Positions 44,334 through 52,988 of a DNA stretch of 64,000 nt are shown here, piece after piece. The notes under the pieces are model-generated. The model saw only the letters and a program-made list of their open reading frames with translations. It was not told where the DNA came from and ran no database searches. The position numbers were made by a program, and so were the translations under genes. Every line of letters begins with the position of its first letter. Positions within the stretch are counted from its first letter, which is position 1. This stretch comes from Microbacterium sp. M28 (GTDB taxonomy: Bacteria > Actinomycetota > Actinomycetes > Actinomycetales > Microbacteriaceae): positions 1,054,001 to 1,118,000 of the forward strand of contig NZ_CP107546.1 of assembly GCF_025836995.1 (NCBI RefSeq), in the 5' to 3' direction.

Positions 44334-45284
44334 ATGAGTGGGCCAGTGACTGATACCCGAGATCTTTTCGCCACCGTCCCGCGTTCCGAGTTCGAGACTC
44401 CCGGTAAGAGTCGTGGGTTGATCGATGTGGTGCGCTGGCGGTATCTGCTGAACCTGCTGGTGCGCACCGGCGTGACGACCCGCTATCGCAATTCGGTTCT
44501 GGGTTGGACCTGGTCGTACGTTCGCCCCGCTGCGCAGTTCCTGGTGTTCTGGGTCGTCCTCGGCTTGTTCATGAACCTCGACCGGGGCATCCCGAACTAC
44601 GCGGTGTACCTGTTCTCGGGCATCGTCGTCATCAATCTCTTCTCGGAGGGCTTCAAGAACGCCACCACCTCGATCGTGGGCAACGCGCCGCTCGTGCGAA
44701 AGGTGTTCCTCCCGCGGCAGTTGTTCGCGGTCTCGGCCGTGATCGTGGCATTCGTGCATTTCCTCCCGCAGGTGGGTTTGCTGCTCGTGGTCTGCCTGCT
44801 GCTCGGCTGGATCACGCACGTCACGATCATCTCGGCGCTGGCGATACTCGCGGGCATGGCTATCGTCATGATCTTCTCGCTCGGACTCGGGCTCCTCTTC
44901 GGCGCGATCAACGTCCGGTTCCGTGATGCCGAGAACATCGTGGAGCTGCTGCTGCTGCTGGCGACCTGGGCCTCGCCCGTCCTTTACTCCTGGACTCAGG
45001 TGCAGCAAGCACTCGTCGAGACCCTGGGGTGGCCGCAGTGGCTCGTCGAGGTCTACATGCTCAATCCGATCACGCAGGGCGTCGAACTCTTCCACTACGC
45101 ATTCTGGCGACCGGCGACCGAGGGCATGATCTCGGCCTCGGGCTACGACGGCGCGCAGATGATGGCTCTTCCACCCGGCCTCGCCTGGAACACACTCTGG
45201 ACACTGCTCATCGCCGTCGCGACGCTGCTGATCGGTCAGCTCGTATTCCGACGCCTTGAAGGAAGGTTCGCGCAGGACCTATGA
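44334..45284 (+). CDS. ABC-2 type polysaccharide/teichoic acid exporter, permease
   Basis: The 316-residue protein is a Wzm/TagG-like permease with six membrane segments after a cytoplasmic N-terminus. It has the family sequence TRYRNSVLGWTWSYVRPA before the first segment, NAPLVRKVFLPRQLF in the first cytoplasmic loop, and NVRFRDAENIVELLL before the last segments. It forms the channel that exports lipid-linked glycopolymers. TAGGAT at 44292-44297 is a likely -10 box, giving a leader of about 30 nt. The ATP-binding subunit follows with a 4-bp overlap. An in-frame GTG at 44346 is an alternative start. Confidence 0.9.
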   Translation: MSGPVTDTRDLFATVPRSEFETPGKSRGLIDVVRWRYLLNLLVRTGVTTRYRNSVLGWTWSYVRPAAQFLVFWVVLGLFMNLDRGIPNYAVYLFSGIVVINLFSEGFKNATTSIVGNAPLVRKVFLPRQLFAVSAVIVAFVHFLPQVGLLLVVCLLLGWITHVTIISALAILAGMAIVMIFSLGLGLLFGAINVRFRDAENIVELLLLLATWASPVLYSWTQVQQALVETLGWPQWLVEVYMLNPITQGVELFHYAFWRPATEGMISASGYDGAQMMALPPGLAWNTLWTLLIAVATLLIGQLVFRRLEGRFAQDL

Positions 45285-46018
45285 GCGAGCAGACGGCGAT
45301 CAAGCCCAGCATCATCATCGAACGGGTGCGCAAGCGCTTCACACTGAACCACGCCTTCTCCCTGAAGGACACCGTGGTCGCCTGGATCAAGAGGCGCAAG
45401 CTCACCAGCCAGTTCGAGGCGCTCAAGGGCATCGACCTCGTGATCGGTGAGGGGGAGTCCGTTGCGATTCTCGGGCTGAACGGATCGGGTAAGTCGACGC
45501 TGCTCAAGCTCGTTTCCGGCGTCATGGAGCCGGACGAAGGACAAGTGCTCACCCGCGGCCGAGTCGCGGGCCTCATCGAGGTCGGCGCCGGTTTCCACCC
45601 CGAGCTCTCCGGCCGCGAGAATGTCTTCCTCAACGCGGCGATCCTCGGGATGAAGAAGCACGAGATCGAGGCGCGCTTCGACGAGATCGTGGCTTTCAGC
45701 GAGATCGAGGAGTTCATCGACCAGGAGGTCAAGCACTACTCGTCCGGAATGTTCATGCGGCTCGCATTCTCGGTGGCGATTCATGTCGAGCTGGACGTCC
45801 TGCTCGTCGACGAGATCCTCTCGGTCGGTGACGCACCGTTCCGCGAGAAGTGCCGCCTGAAGTTCGAGGAGCTCATCGCGCGCGGCAAGACCCTCGTCGT
45901 GGTCAGCCATGACATGGAGATGGTGCGCGAACTCTGCGTCCGCGGTGTCGTGATCAACAAGGGCGAAGTCATCTACGACGGTGCGGTCGAAGGCGCGATC
46001 GCACTGGTGGACGCATGA
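45281..46018 (+). CDS. ABC-type polysaccharide/teichoic acid exporter, ATP-binding subunit
   Basis: This 245-residue Wzt/TagH-like ATPase has Walker A GLNGSGKSTLLK, the family-typical signature YSSGMFMRLAFSVAIHVE in place of LSGGQ, Walker B LLVDEILSVGD and the H-loop VVVSHDMEM. It lacks the C-terminal carbohydrate-binding domain that some Wzt proteins use to recognise the chain end, so export is probably not coupled to a terminal cap. It starts in the ATGA overlap with the permease and itself overlaps the DUF6541 gene by 4 bp. Confidence 0.92.
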   Translation: MSEQTAIKPSIIIERVRKRFTLNHAFSLKDTVVAWIKRRKLTSQFEALKGIDLVIGEGESVAILGLNGSGKSTLLKLVSGVMEPDEGQVLTRGRVAGLIEVGAGFHPELSGRENVFLNAAILGMKKHEIEARFDEIVAFSEIEEFIDQEVKHYSSGMFMRLAFSVAIHVELDVLLVDEILSVGDAPFREKCRLKFEELIARGKTLVVVSHDMEMVRELCVRGVVINKGEVIYDGAVEGAIALVDA

Positions 46019-47910
46019 TCGTGAGCTGGATCGAACAATCGCCGGCGCTGCTCGCGACGATGGCGCTGCTGGTGGTGCCGGGACTTCCGACGGCATTCTT
46101 CGCGCCTGTGCGCGGCGTGCTCCGTCTGGGCGTCGCCGTCGCGACGTCTGTAGCCATCATCGTTGCGGCGAGCATCGTCGCACCGCTCGTCGGGATCACG
46201 TGGTCGGTGGTTCCCGTCGTCATCGTAGCCATCGTCGTGAGCCTGATCGCGGGTGCGTTCTGGTTCCTGGGGCGGCATCGACGAGTCGGGGAAGCGTCGC
46301 AGAAGTCCGGCTGGACCTGGGGGTCCGTGGCGCTCGCCTTCGTGGGCTGGACGGTCGTGGTCGCCTACGCGATCTCCGATCCTTCGCATCCTTCGCAGTT
46401 GTACGACGGGATCTTCCACATCAATGCCGCGGAGTTCATCGTGCAGACGGGCGATGCGTCGCCTTTCCACATGACGATGGCGTATCCCGGACGTGAGGCG
46501 AGCTTCTATCCCACAGCCTGGCATGCTCTGGTCAGTCTTGTCCTTCCCCTGACGGAGTCCGCGGTCGTCGCGACCAACGTCGTCTCGGTGATATCGATCG
46601 CCTTGATCTGGCCGGTCGCCCTGGCCACGTTCGCCAGTGTGCTCTTTCCCCGATACGCATATGCAGGCGTGTGGGCACCGCTGGTCGCATTCGGATTCAG
46701 CGCGTTTCCGTTGGGGTTCTTGAATTGGGGCGTGCTCTACCCGAATCTTCTCGGCGACCTCCTCCTTCCGCTCTTCCTGGCGTTCGTTCTTCTCGCGTGT
46801 CGGCGGGGGATCGACGTCTTCTCGCGGGGATTGCTGATCCTGATCTCCATCGCTGCCGCTGGCGCGACCGCGATGGGGCACCCCTCGGCGTTGCTCGCGG
46901 GGATCGTCTTGCTCGTCCCTTTCGCGTTCACGACGATGTGGCGAGCCGGCAGACAGGGCAGCGCCCGTGTCCGCGCGATCCTGATCGCCGCAGCGGGCGT
47001 GGCCATCATCGTGCTGGTACTCATCTGGCGCGAGGCGAACGTGACGACACACGAATGGCTCCCGAGCATGTCGTTCGCCCAGGCGGCCGGGGAGGTGGCA
47101 TTCCTGAGCCCGGTCGGTCGTGCGACGGGTCTCCTCGTCGGCGTTCTTGCAGCGATCGGAATCTATCGGGTCGTCAAGGACCGACTGTGGTGGGTTCTTT
47201 GGATGCACGCGATCGCGGCGATGTTCTTCCTCTTCGCCGCGTGGATGCCTGTTCTTTCTGTTCGCAGCGCGGTCGTCGGGATCTGGTATGACGACACGAC
47301 ACGGGTTGCCGCGCTGCTCGCGGTGACCGGTCTGCCGCTCGCAGCGCTCGGTGCCTCCGTCGTCACCGAATGGCTCGGTGCGCTCTATCGAGCGAAACGG
47401 CGAGCTCTGCTGGCTTTCGCGCTCGTCGGCCTGATCGCCTTGGCGGCGACGCATCTCGTCGCGCTGAAGAACGACCTGTCGTTCGCGCGTGGTGTGGCGT
47501 TCCGTTTCGATGTCGCGTCACAGGGGCTCACACCCGACGAGGCCGCGCTTTTCGCGAAGGCCGACGCGATCGTCGGTGAAGACAGCGTCATCATCGGGGA
47601 TCCTCTGACCGGCGCAGGGCTCTTCCTCGCGTATACCGGCCGCGACGTGGTGTTCCCGCATGTCGGCGGACAGTATGGTGCAGACGCGAGACTGCTCTCT
47701 CAGGAAATGGTCGAGGGCGGGCCCGAGGTCTGTGAAGCAGCGGAGCGTCTTGGGGTGGAGTACGTCTTCGACTTCGGCGACCGGCTGATCTTCGAGGAGT
47801 ACCGCGATCCTTTCGATGGTCTCCATGGGTTCTCCGACTCCTCGGACTTCACCGAGGTCGCACGTGTCGGCGACGCTGCACTGTACGAACTGTCCGGATG
47901 CACGCCGTGA
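46015..47910 (+). CDS. DUF6541 family polytopic membrane protein (possible GT-C enzyme)
   Basis: The 631-residue protein has about twelve to fourteen hydrophobic segments and a C-terminal soluble region (about 500-631). The loop after the first group of segments reads YDGIFHINAAEFIVQTG and FYPTAWHALVSL. An acidic-plus-His loop of this kind is typical of GT-C glycosyltransferases that use polyprenyl-phosphate sugars. Glycosyltransferase activity is inference; DUF6541 has no established role. It sits directly behind the exporter with an ATGA overlap, suggesting it modifies the exported polymer outside the membrane, perhaps with sugars delivered by the following GT2/DUF2304 pair. Confidence 0.75.
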   Translation: MIVSWIEQSPALLATMALLVVPGLPTAFFAPVRGVLRLGVAVATSVAIIVAASIVAPLVGITWSVVPVVIVAIVVSLIAGAFWFLGRHRRVGEASQKSGWTWGSVALAFVGWTVVVAYAISDPSHPSQLYDGIFHINAAEFIVQTGDASPFHMTMAYPGREASFYPTAWHALVSLVLPLTESAVVATNVVSVISIALIWPVALATFASVLFPRYAYAGVWAPLVAFGFSAFPLGFLNWGVLYPNLLGDLLLPLFLAFVLLACRRGIDVFSRGLLILISIAAAGATAMGHPSALLAGIVLLVPFAFTTMWRAGRQGSARVRAILIAAAGVAIIVLVLIWREANVTTHEWLPSMSFAQAAGEVAFLSPVGRATGLLVGVLAAIGIYRVVKDRLWWVLWMHAIAAMFFLFAAWMPVLSVRSAVVGIWYDDTTRVAALLAVTGLPLAALGASVVTEWLGALYRAKRRALLAFALVGLIALAATHLVALKNDLSFARGVAFRFDVASQGLTPDEAALFAKADAIVGEDSVIIGDPLTGAGLFLAYTGRDVVFPHVGGQYGADARLLSQEMVEGGPEVCEAAERLGVEYVFDFGDRLIFEEYRDPFDGLHGFSDSSDFTEVARVGDAALYELSGCTP

Positions 47911-47941
47911 CCATCGCGCGCGATCGATAGGATTTGATCCG

Positions 47942-48670
47942 ATGAGTCCAACCGATCCTCCCATTCTCGTCGTCATTCCGGCGCTGAACGAAGAAGAGTC
48001 CGTCGCGCACGTCGTGCGCGACGTACGAAAGGCGATCTCCGGCGGACGAGTCCTCGTGATCGACGACGGCTCCACCGACCGCACGGGCGAGCGGGCCCAA
48101 GCGGCCGGCGCTGACGTGCTCACCCTGCCCTACAACCTCGGTGTCGGCGGCGCCATGCGCGCCGGGTATCGCTTCGCGCGCGACAACGGGTTCGACATCG
48201 TCGTGCAGGTCGACGCGGACGGGCAGCACGATCCCATGGTCATCCGTGAACTGGTCGCCGGGCTGGGCAGTACCGATCTCATGATCGGTGCGCGGTTCGC
48301 CGGCGTCGGAGCATACGGAGTCCGCGGCCCGCGTCGCTGGGCGATGCGCGTGCTCGCCGCGGTGATGAGTCGCGTCGCGCGAACGCCGTTGACGGATGTG
48401 ACCAGTGGGTTCAAGGCGGCCGGCCCTCGTGCCGTTCGCCTTTTCGCCGACGATTTCCCCGCCGAGTACCTCGGTGACACCATCGAAGCACTCGTCATCG
48501 CGGCGCGTGCCGGGTTGGTCATCCGCCAGTTCCCCGTGGAGATGCGGGAACGTCAGGCCGGCGTGCCTTCGCATCATCCCGTCAAGGCTGCCGTCTACCT
48601 GACTCGCGCATGCGCAGCGTTCGGCTTGGCGATGATGCGCCCGCGAGCACGTGTGGAGGTGCAGTCGTGA
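47942..48670 (+). CDS. Glycosyltransferase family 2, polyprenyl-phosphate type
   Basis: This 242-residue GT-A enzyme resembles dolichyl/polyprenyl-phosphate mannosyltransferases. VVIPALNEEESVAHVV, VIDDGSTDRTG, VQVDADGQHDP (metal-binding D-x-D) and SGFKAAGPRAVRLF are visible. It has no membrane segments of its own. It probably charges a polyprenyl phosphate with one sugar on the cytoplasmic face. TAGGAT (47928-47933) is 8 nt before the ATG. The next gene, DUF2304, overlaps by 4 bp (GTGA) and may be its membrane partner, a pairing common in actinobacteria and archaea. Confidence 0.87.
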   Translation: MSPTDPPILVVIPALNEEESVAHVVRDVRKAISGGRVLVIDDGSTDRTGERAQAAGADVLTLPYNLGVGGAMRAGYRFARDNGFDIVVQVDADGQHDPMVIRELVAGLGSTDLMIGARFAGVGAYGVRGPRRWAMRVLAAVMSRVARTPLTDVTSGFKAAGPRAVRLFADDFPAEYLGDTIEALVIAARAGLVIRQFPVEMRERQAGVPSHHPVKAAVYLTRACAAFGLAMMRPRARVEVQS

Positions 48671-49071
48671 ATCCTGTCACCTATGCGTTCGGGATCGTCG
48701 CAGCCGTGTTGGCGCTCGCCGCCATCATCGAGCTCATGCGACGTGGCACCCTGCGGGAGCGCCACGCCGTATGGTGGTTCGTCGGCGGCGTTCTGGCATT
48801 GATCATCGCGGTCTTTCCGCAGACGCTCACCTGGGCGGCCAAGACCCTCGGGATCAGCATTCCGACGAACCTGGTCTTCTTCATCGCGATCGGGCTCCTG
48901 TTCCTCGTCAGCCTGCAGTACGGCGCGGAGTTGACCCGGATCGAGGAGAAGCTGCGCACACTCGCCGAACACTCGGCTTTCCAGGAGTACCGCATCGCCC
49001 AGCTGGAACGACGCTTCAGCGGCGCCGATTCGGGCCGCCCCGATGCCGGGGAAGAGGACGAGGCTCAGTGA
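48667..49071 (+). CDS. DUF2304 small membrane protein
   Basis: The 134-residue protein has three hydrophobic segments (about residues 3-20, 35-52 and 65-85) separated by RRGTLRERHAVWW, then a coiled-coil tail (RIEEKLRTLAEHSAF). This is DUF2304, which regularly follows a GT2 gene. A flippase or membrane anchor role for the charged lipid is a hypothesis from context. The GTG start lies within the stop of the GT2 gene, and its own stop overlaps the next glycosyltransferase. Confidence 0.85.
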   Translation: MNPVTYAFGIVAAVLALAAIIELMRRGTLRERHAVWWFVGGVLALIIAVFPQTLTWAAKTLGISIPTNLVFFIAIGLLFLVSLQYGAELTRIEEKLRTLAEHSAFQEYRIAQLERRFSGADSGRPDAGEEDEAQ

Positions 49072-50300
49072 CCCACCCGACCCGAGCCCTCATCGCCTCG
49101 AGACTCTTCCCACCCGAGGTGAGCGCAGGGGCATTCCGCCTCGGTGCGCTCGCACGCGCCCTGCGACGCAGTGGCGCAGAGGTCACCGTTCTGACCTCGC
49201 GGCCTCCAGCACACGCACCGGAAGCCGTTGACCCGTCTGGCATCCGGATCCGTCGCTGGCCGGTTCTGCGCGACAAGGGCGGCAACGTTCGCGGGTACGT
49301 GCAGTACATGAGCTTCGATGTGCCGCTGCTGTTCCGTCTCATCGCCCAGCGCTTCGATGTGGTGGTCGCCGAGTCGCCGCCGACCACCGGACTCATCGCG
49401 GCGATGGCCGCAGGGCTGCGGCGTCGGCCCGTCGTGTACTACGCCGCGGATGTATGGACAGACGGCGTCAAATCGATGGGCGCCCCCCGTCTCGTCGTGT
49501 CGATCATGCGGATGCTCGAGCGCACGGTGCTGTCCCGTTCGGCCCGAATCATCTCGGTCTCCGACGAAGTCACGGAACGACTGAAGGTGCTCGGGGCGGT
49601 TCCGGCGAGGATCACGACCGTCGGCAACGGTATCGACACGGACGTCTTCACTCCTGATGCGGAGCCTGCCGCCTCGGATCGTTACTTCGTCTATACGGGA
49701 ACGATGTCGGAATGGCAGCAGCCGGAGGTCTTCGTCCGCGCCTTCGCTGAGATCGCCGACGAGCAGCCCGACCTGCGCCTGCGGTTCTTCGGACAGGGCG
49801 CCGTCGAAGACCAGCTTCGCCGCATCGCGGACGAACTCGTTCCCGGGCGGGTGGAATTCGGCGGCGTCGTGAGCCCCGCCGAGTCCGCCCGCTGGATCCG
49901 TGGGGCGGTGGCCTCACTGGTGAGCATCGTGCCGGGCATCGGCTACGATTTCGCCAAACCGACGAAGACATATGCGGCGGCGGCCGTGGGTACCCCCGTG
50001 CTGTTCGCCGGACCGGACACGGGGGCCGATCTCGTTCGCACAGCAGGCCTGGGACACGCTGTCGAATTCACCTCAGAAGCGGTCGCGGCAGGAATGCGCG
50101 AGTTGCTCGACGAAGCGGAGGACGGTGTACGAGAGGAACGGCGCCGTGAGAGGGCGGCGTGGGCGCGCGAGCACGTGTCTTTGAACGCGGTCGCCGACCA
50201 GGTCGCTGAAGCCGTCTCCCAGGTCGTTGCGCGCGAGGCGGGTAAGCTGAGAGGCGCTCCCGGCGCCACCCCCGACGGACGTGAAAGGCCTCTCTCGTGA
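49068..50300 (+). CDS. GT4-family glycosyltransferase
   Basis: The 410-residue GT-B enzyme opens with RALIASRLFPPEVSAGAFRL and has VVVAESPPTTGLIAAMAA, RSARIISVSDEVTERL, NGIDTDVFTPDAEP and YFVYTGTMSEWQQPE. The C-lobe donor-binding region is FAKPTKTYAAAAVGTPVLFA. It resembles WbuB/WcaI-type transferases that act on surface polysaccharide repeat units; the sugar is unknown. It starts at the GTG that overlaps DUF2304 and ends with a 4-bp overlap with the acetyltransferase, so it is part of one coupled chain from 47942 to 52988. Confidence 0.85.
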   Translation: MTHPTRALIASRLFPPEVSAGAFRLGALARALRRSGAEVTVLTSRPPAHAPEAVDPSGIRIRRWPVLRDKGGNVRGYVQYMSFDVPLLFRLIAQRFDVVVAESPPTTGLIAAMAAGLRRRPVVYYAADVWTDGVKSMGAPRLVVSIMRMLERTVLSRSARIISVSDEVTERLKVLGAVPARITTVGNGIDTDVFTPDAEPAASDRYFVYTGTMSEWQQPEVFVRAFAEIADEQPDLRLRFFGQGAVEDQLRRIADELVPGRVEFGGVVSPAESARWIRGAVASLVSIVPGIGYDFAKPTKTYAAAAVGTPVLFAGPDTGADLVRTAGLGHAVEFTSEAVAAGMRELLDEAEDGVREERRRERAAWAREHVSLNAVADQVAEAVSQVVAREAGKLRGAPGATPDGRERPLS

Positions 50301-50908
50301 ACAAACCTGCATCCGTCCGTATCGTCGAATCCGCTGATGTGTCGCCGAACGCCTCCATCGGCGACGGCTCGTCGATCTGGCATCTCGCCCAGGTTCGCGA
50401 GGACGTGCGGATGGGCGAGAACTGCATCGTCGGCCGCGGCGCGTACATCGGAACCGGCGTCGTGATGGGCGACAACTGCAAGGTGCAGAACTACGCGCTG
50501 GTCTACGAGCCCGCCAAGCTCGGCGACGGCGTCTTCATCGGTCCAGCAGTCGTGCTCACCAATGACACCTACCCGCGCGCTATCAATGCCGATGGTTCGC
50601 TCAAGAGCGCCCACGACTGGGAGCCGGTCGGTGTGACGATTGAGCGCGGCGCGTCCATCGGCGCACGCGCGACCTGCGTCGCCCCGGTCACGATCGGCGC
50701 GTGGGCCACCGTGGCTGCTGGCGCGGTCGTGGTCAAAGACGTCCCCGCCTACGCGCTGGTTGCAGGTGTTCCTGCACGTCGCATCGGCTGGGTGGGGGAG
50801 GCGGGAGTCCCGCTGACCCGGACCGACGCCGAAGGCGTCTGGGTGTGCCCATCCACGGGTGACCAGTACATCGAGAACGATGGCACTCTGAGCAAGGAGA
50901 TCGTGTGA
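50297..50908 (+). CDS. WbpD-like UDP-3-amino-sugar N-acetyltransferase
   Basis: The 203-residue left-handed beta-helix protein has hexapeptide repeats through VRMGENCIVGRGAYIGTGVV and FIGPAVVLTNDTYPRA, with RGASIGARATCVAPVTIGAW following. The sequence ADVSPNASIGDGSSIWHLAQ and the DTYPRA segment resemble WbpD, which acetylates the 3-amino group of UDP-GlcNAc(3NH2)A. The following genes encode the aminotransferase and dehydrogenase of the same pathway, which supports this. GTG start by 4-bp overlap. The UDP-GlcNAc 6-dehydrogenase (WbpA) needed first is not in the window. Confidence 0.82.
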   Translation: MNKPASVRIVESADVSPNASIGDGSSIWHLAQVREDVRMGENCIVGRGAYIGTGVVMGDNCKVQNYALVYEPAKLGDGVFIGPAVVLTNDTYPRAINADGSLKSAHDWEPVGVTIERGASIGARATCVAPVTIGAWATVAAGAVVVKDVPAYALVAGVPARRIGWVGEAGVPLTRTDAEGVWVCPSTGDQYIENDGTLSKEIV

Positions 50909-52002
50909 GCGAGTTCATTCCCCCGGCCAAGCCGATCATCGGCGACGACGAGCGCGAAGCTGTAGACCGTGTGCTGCGCAGCGGAATGGTCGCCCAGGGC
51001 CCGGAGGTTGCCGCCTTCGAGAGCGAGTTCTCGAATCATTTCGTGCAGGGGCGTCCCTCGGTCGCCGTGAACTCCGGTACCGCCGGTTTGCACCTCGGTC
51101 TGCTGGCCGCAGGCGTCGGCGCCGGCGACGAGGTGATCGTGCCCTCATTCACCTTCGCGGCGACCGGGAACTCGGTGGCGCTCACCGGCGCCACCCCGGT
51201 TTTCGTCGATATCGAACCGGAGACGTTCTCACTCGACCCTGAGGCTGTGGCAGCGGCGATCACGCCCAAGACGAAGGGCATCCTCCCGGTGCACCTCTAC
51301 GGGCACCCGGCACGCATGCGAGAACTCGAGGTCCTGGCGGCTGCACGAGGCGTCGCTCTGTACGAGGACGCGGCACAGGCACACGGTGCAGCGCTCGACG
51401 GTCGGCCGGTGGGTACGTTCGGCGAGTTCGCGATGTTCAGCCTGTACCCGACCAAGAACATGACCAGCGGCGAAGGCGGAATGGTCTCGACAGCAACGGA
51501 CGAGATCGCCCGGCGGGTGAAGCTGTTGCGCAATCAGGGTATGGAGCGCCAGTACGAGAACGAGATCGTCGGCTTCAACGCTCGCATGACCGACATCCAC
51601 GCTGCCATTGGCCGAGTGCAGCTCACCAAGGTGAATGCGTGGACCGCGAAGCGTCAGGAGAACGCCAGGTTCCTGGATGCCAATCTGCGTGGAGTGATCG
51701 TCCCGCCTGTCGCCGAGGGCGCGGTGCACGTGTACCACCAGTACACCGTTCGCGTCTCCGAAGACCGCGATGGTTTCGTCAAGGCGCTCAAGGACGAATA
51801 CAACGTCGGTGCAGGTGTGTACTATCCCATTCCCAACCACCGCCTGCCCTCGCTTTCCCCGTACGCGCCTGGACTCGATCTCCCCGAAACCGAGCGCGCT
51901 GCGCGAGAGGTGGTATCGCTTCCGGTGCATCCGTCTCTGACCCAGAACGACCTGGAGCGTATCGTCGCAGCGGTCAACGAACTGGCAGGAGCGGGCGCCT
52001 GA
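50905..52002 (+). CDS. DegT/DnrJ/EryC1 sugar aminotransferase (WbpE-like)
   Basis: The 365-residue PLP enzyme has VNSGTAGLHLGLLAAGVGAG, PSFTFAATGNSVALTG, EDAAQAHGA and the PLP-lysine motif FSLYPTKNMTSGEGGM. Sequence and position between WbpD- and WbpB-like genes indicate transfer of an amino group from glutamate to C3 of a UDP-3-keto-hexuronic acid. GTG start overlaps the acetyltransferase stop; its own stop shares one base with the dehydrogenase start (TGATG). Confidence 0.87.
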   Translation: MSEFIPPAKPIIGDDEREAVDRVLRSGMVAQGPEVAAFESEFSNHFVQGRPSVAVNSGTAGLHLGLLAAGVGAGDEVIVPSFTFAATGNSVALTGATPVFVDIEPETFSLDPEAVAAAITPKTKGILPVHLYGHPARMRELEVLAAARGVALYEDAAQAHGAALDGRPVGTFGEFAMFSLYPTKNMTSGEGGMVSTATDEIARRVKLLRNQGMERQYENEIVGFNARMTDIHAAIGRVQLTKVNAWTAKRQENARFLDANLRGVIVPPVAEGAVHVYHQYTVRVSEDRDGFVKALKDEYNVGAGVYYPIPNHRLPSLSPYAPGLDLPETERAAREVVSLPVHPSLTQNDLERIVAAVNELAGAGA

Positions 52003-52988
52003 TGGCGCTTCGTGCAGGACTCCTCGGAGTCGGGATGATGGGCCGTCACCACGCACGTGTCTTGCGTGAGCTCGACGGTGTGGATCTCGTGGCGATCGCA
52101 GATCCCGGCGGTGACCCGCATGGTGTCGCCGGTGATCTGACCGTCCTGCCGGACATCGATGCGCTCATCACCGCTGGGCTGGACATCGCGGTGGTCGCGG
52201 TGCCGACGCGCTTCCATGAGGAAGCAGCGCTCAAGCTCGCGGCGGCCGGCGTGCACACGCTCGTCGAGAAGCCGATCGCCCACAGCATTGAGGCAGGTCA
52301 GCGCATGGTCGATGCCTTCGCCTCGGCTGGGCTGGTCGGCGCGGTGGGACACATCGAACGCTTCAACCCCGCCCTTCAGGAGCTCCGTCGCCGCATCGAA
52401 GGTGGAGAACTGGGCGCGCTCTACCAGGTCACCACGCGCCGCCAGGGACCCTTTCCGTCGCGTATCGCTGACGTCGGCGTCGCAAAGGATCTGGCCTCCC
52501 ACGACGTCGACCTGACGGCATGGGTCGTGCAGAGCGACTATGAGCGCGTCTTCGCGCAGACTGCTTTCAAGAGCGGTCGCGAGCACGAGGACATGATCAC
52601 GATCACCGGACGCACGGAGTCGGGAGTCATCGTGAACAACATCGTCAACTGGCTGTCGCCGATGAAGGAGCGCGTCACGGTGGTCACCGGTGAGAAGGGC
52701 GCGTTCGTCGCCGACACCTCGACCGGAGACCTGACCTTCTACGCGAACGGAACGATCCCGCTCGAGTGGGAATCCGTCTCGAGCTTCCGAGGCGTGTCCG
52801 AAGGCGACGTCACTCGTTTCGCCTTCGCGAAGCGCGAGCCTCTTCGCGTCGAGCACGAGGCGTTCCGTGATGCCGTCCTCGGACACAAGACCGATGTCGT
52901 GACGATGGAGCAGGGTCAGCGCACCCTCGCCGTCGTCGAATCCGCCTTGGAATCAGCGCGCACGGGTGCAGTCGCGCGCCTCTCCTAA
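52002..52988 (+). CDS. Gfo/Idh/MocA sugar dehydrogenase (WbpB-like)
   Basis: The 328-residue protein has an N-terminal NAD-binding fold with LGVGMMGRHHARVL, then VAVPTRFHEEAAL, the catalytic HTLVEKPIAHSIE (EKP motif) and GHIERFNPALQEL. It would oxidise C3 of UDP-GlcNAcA in the pathway to UDP-2,3-diacetamido-2,3-dideoxy-glucuronic acid, with the two genes before it. It ends the rightward run and overlaps the convergent glycosyltransferase by 4 bp. Confidence 0.85.
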   Translation: MALRAGLLGVGMMGRHHARVLRELDGVDLVAIADPGGDPHGVAGDLTVLPDIDALITAGLDIAVVAVPTRFHEEAALKLAAAGVHTLVEKPIAHSIEAGQRMVDAFASAGLVGAVGHIERFNPALQELRRRIEGGELGALYQVTTRRQGPFPSRIADVGVAKDLASHDVDLTAWVVQSDYERVFAQTAFKSGREHEDMITITGRTESGVIVNNIVNWLSPMKERVTVVTGEKGAFVADTSTGDLTFYANGTIPLEWESVSSFRGVSEGDVTRFAFAKREPLRVEHEAFRDAVLGHKTDVVTMEQGQRTLAVVESALESARTGAVARLS

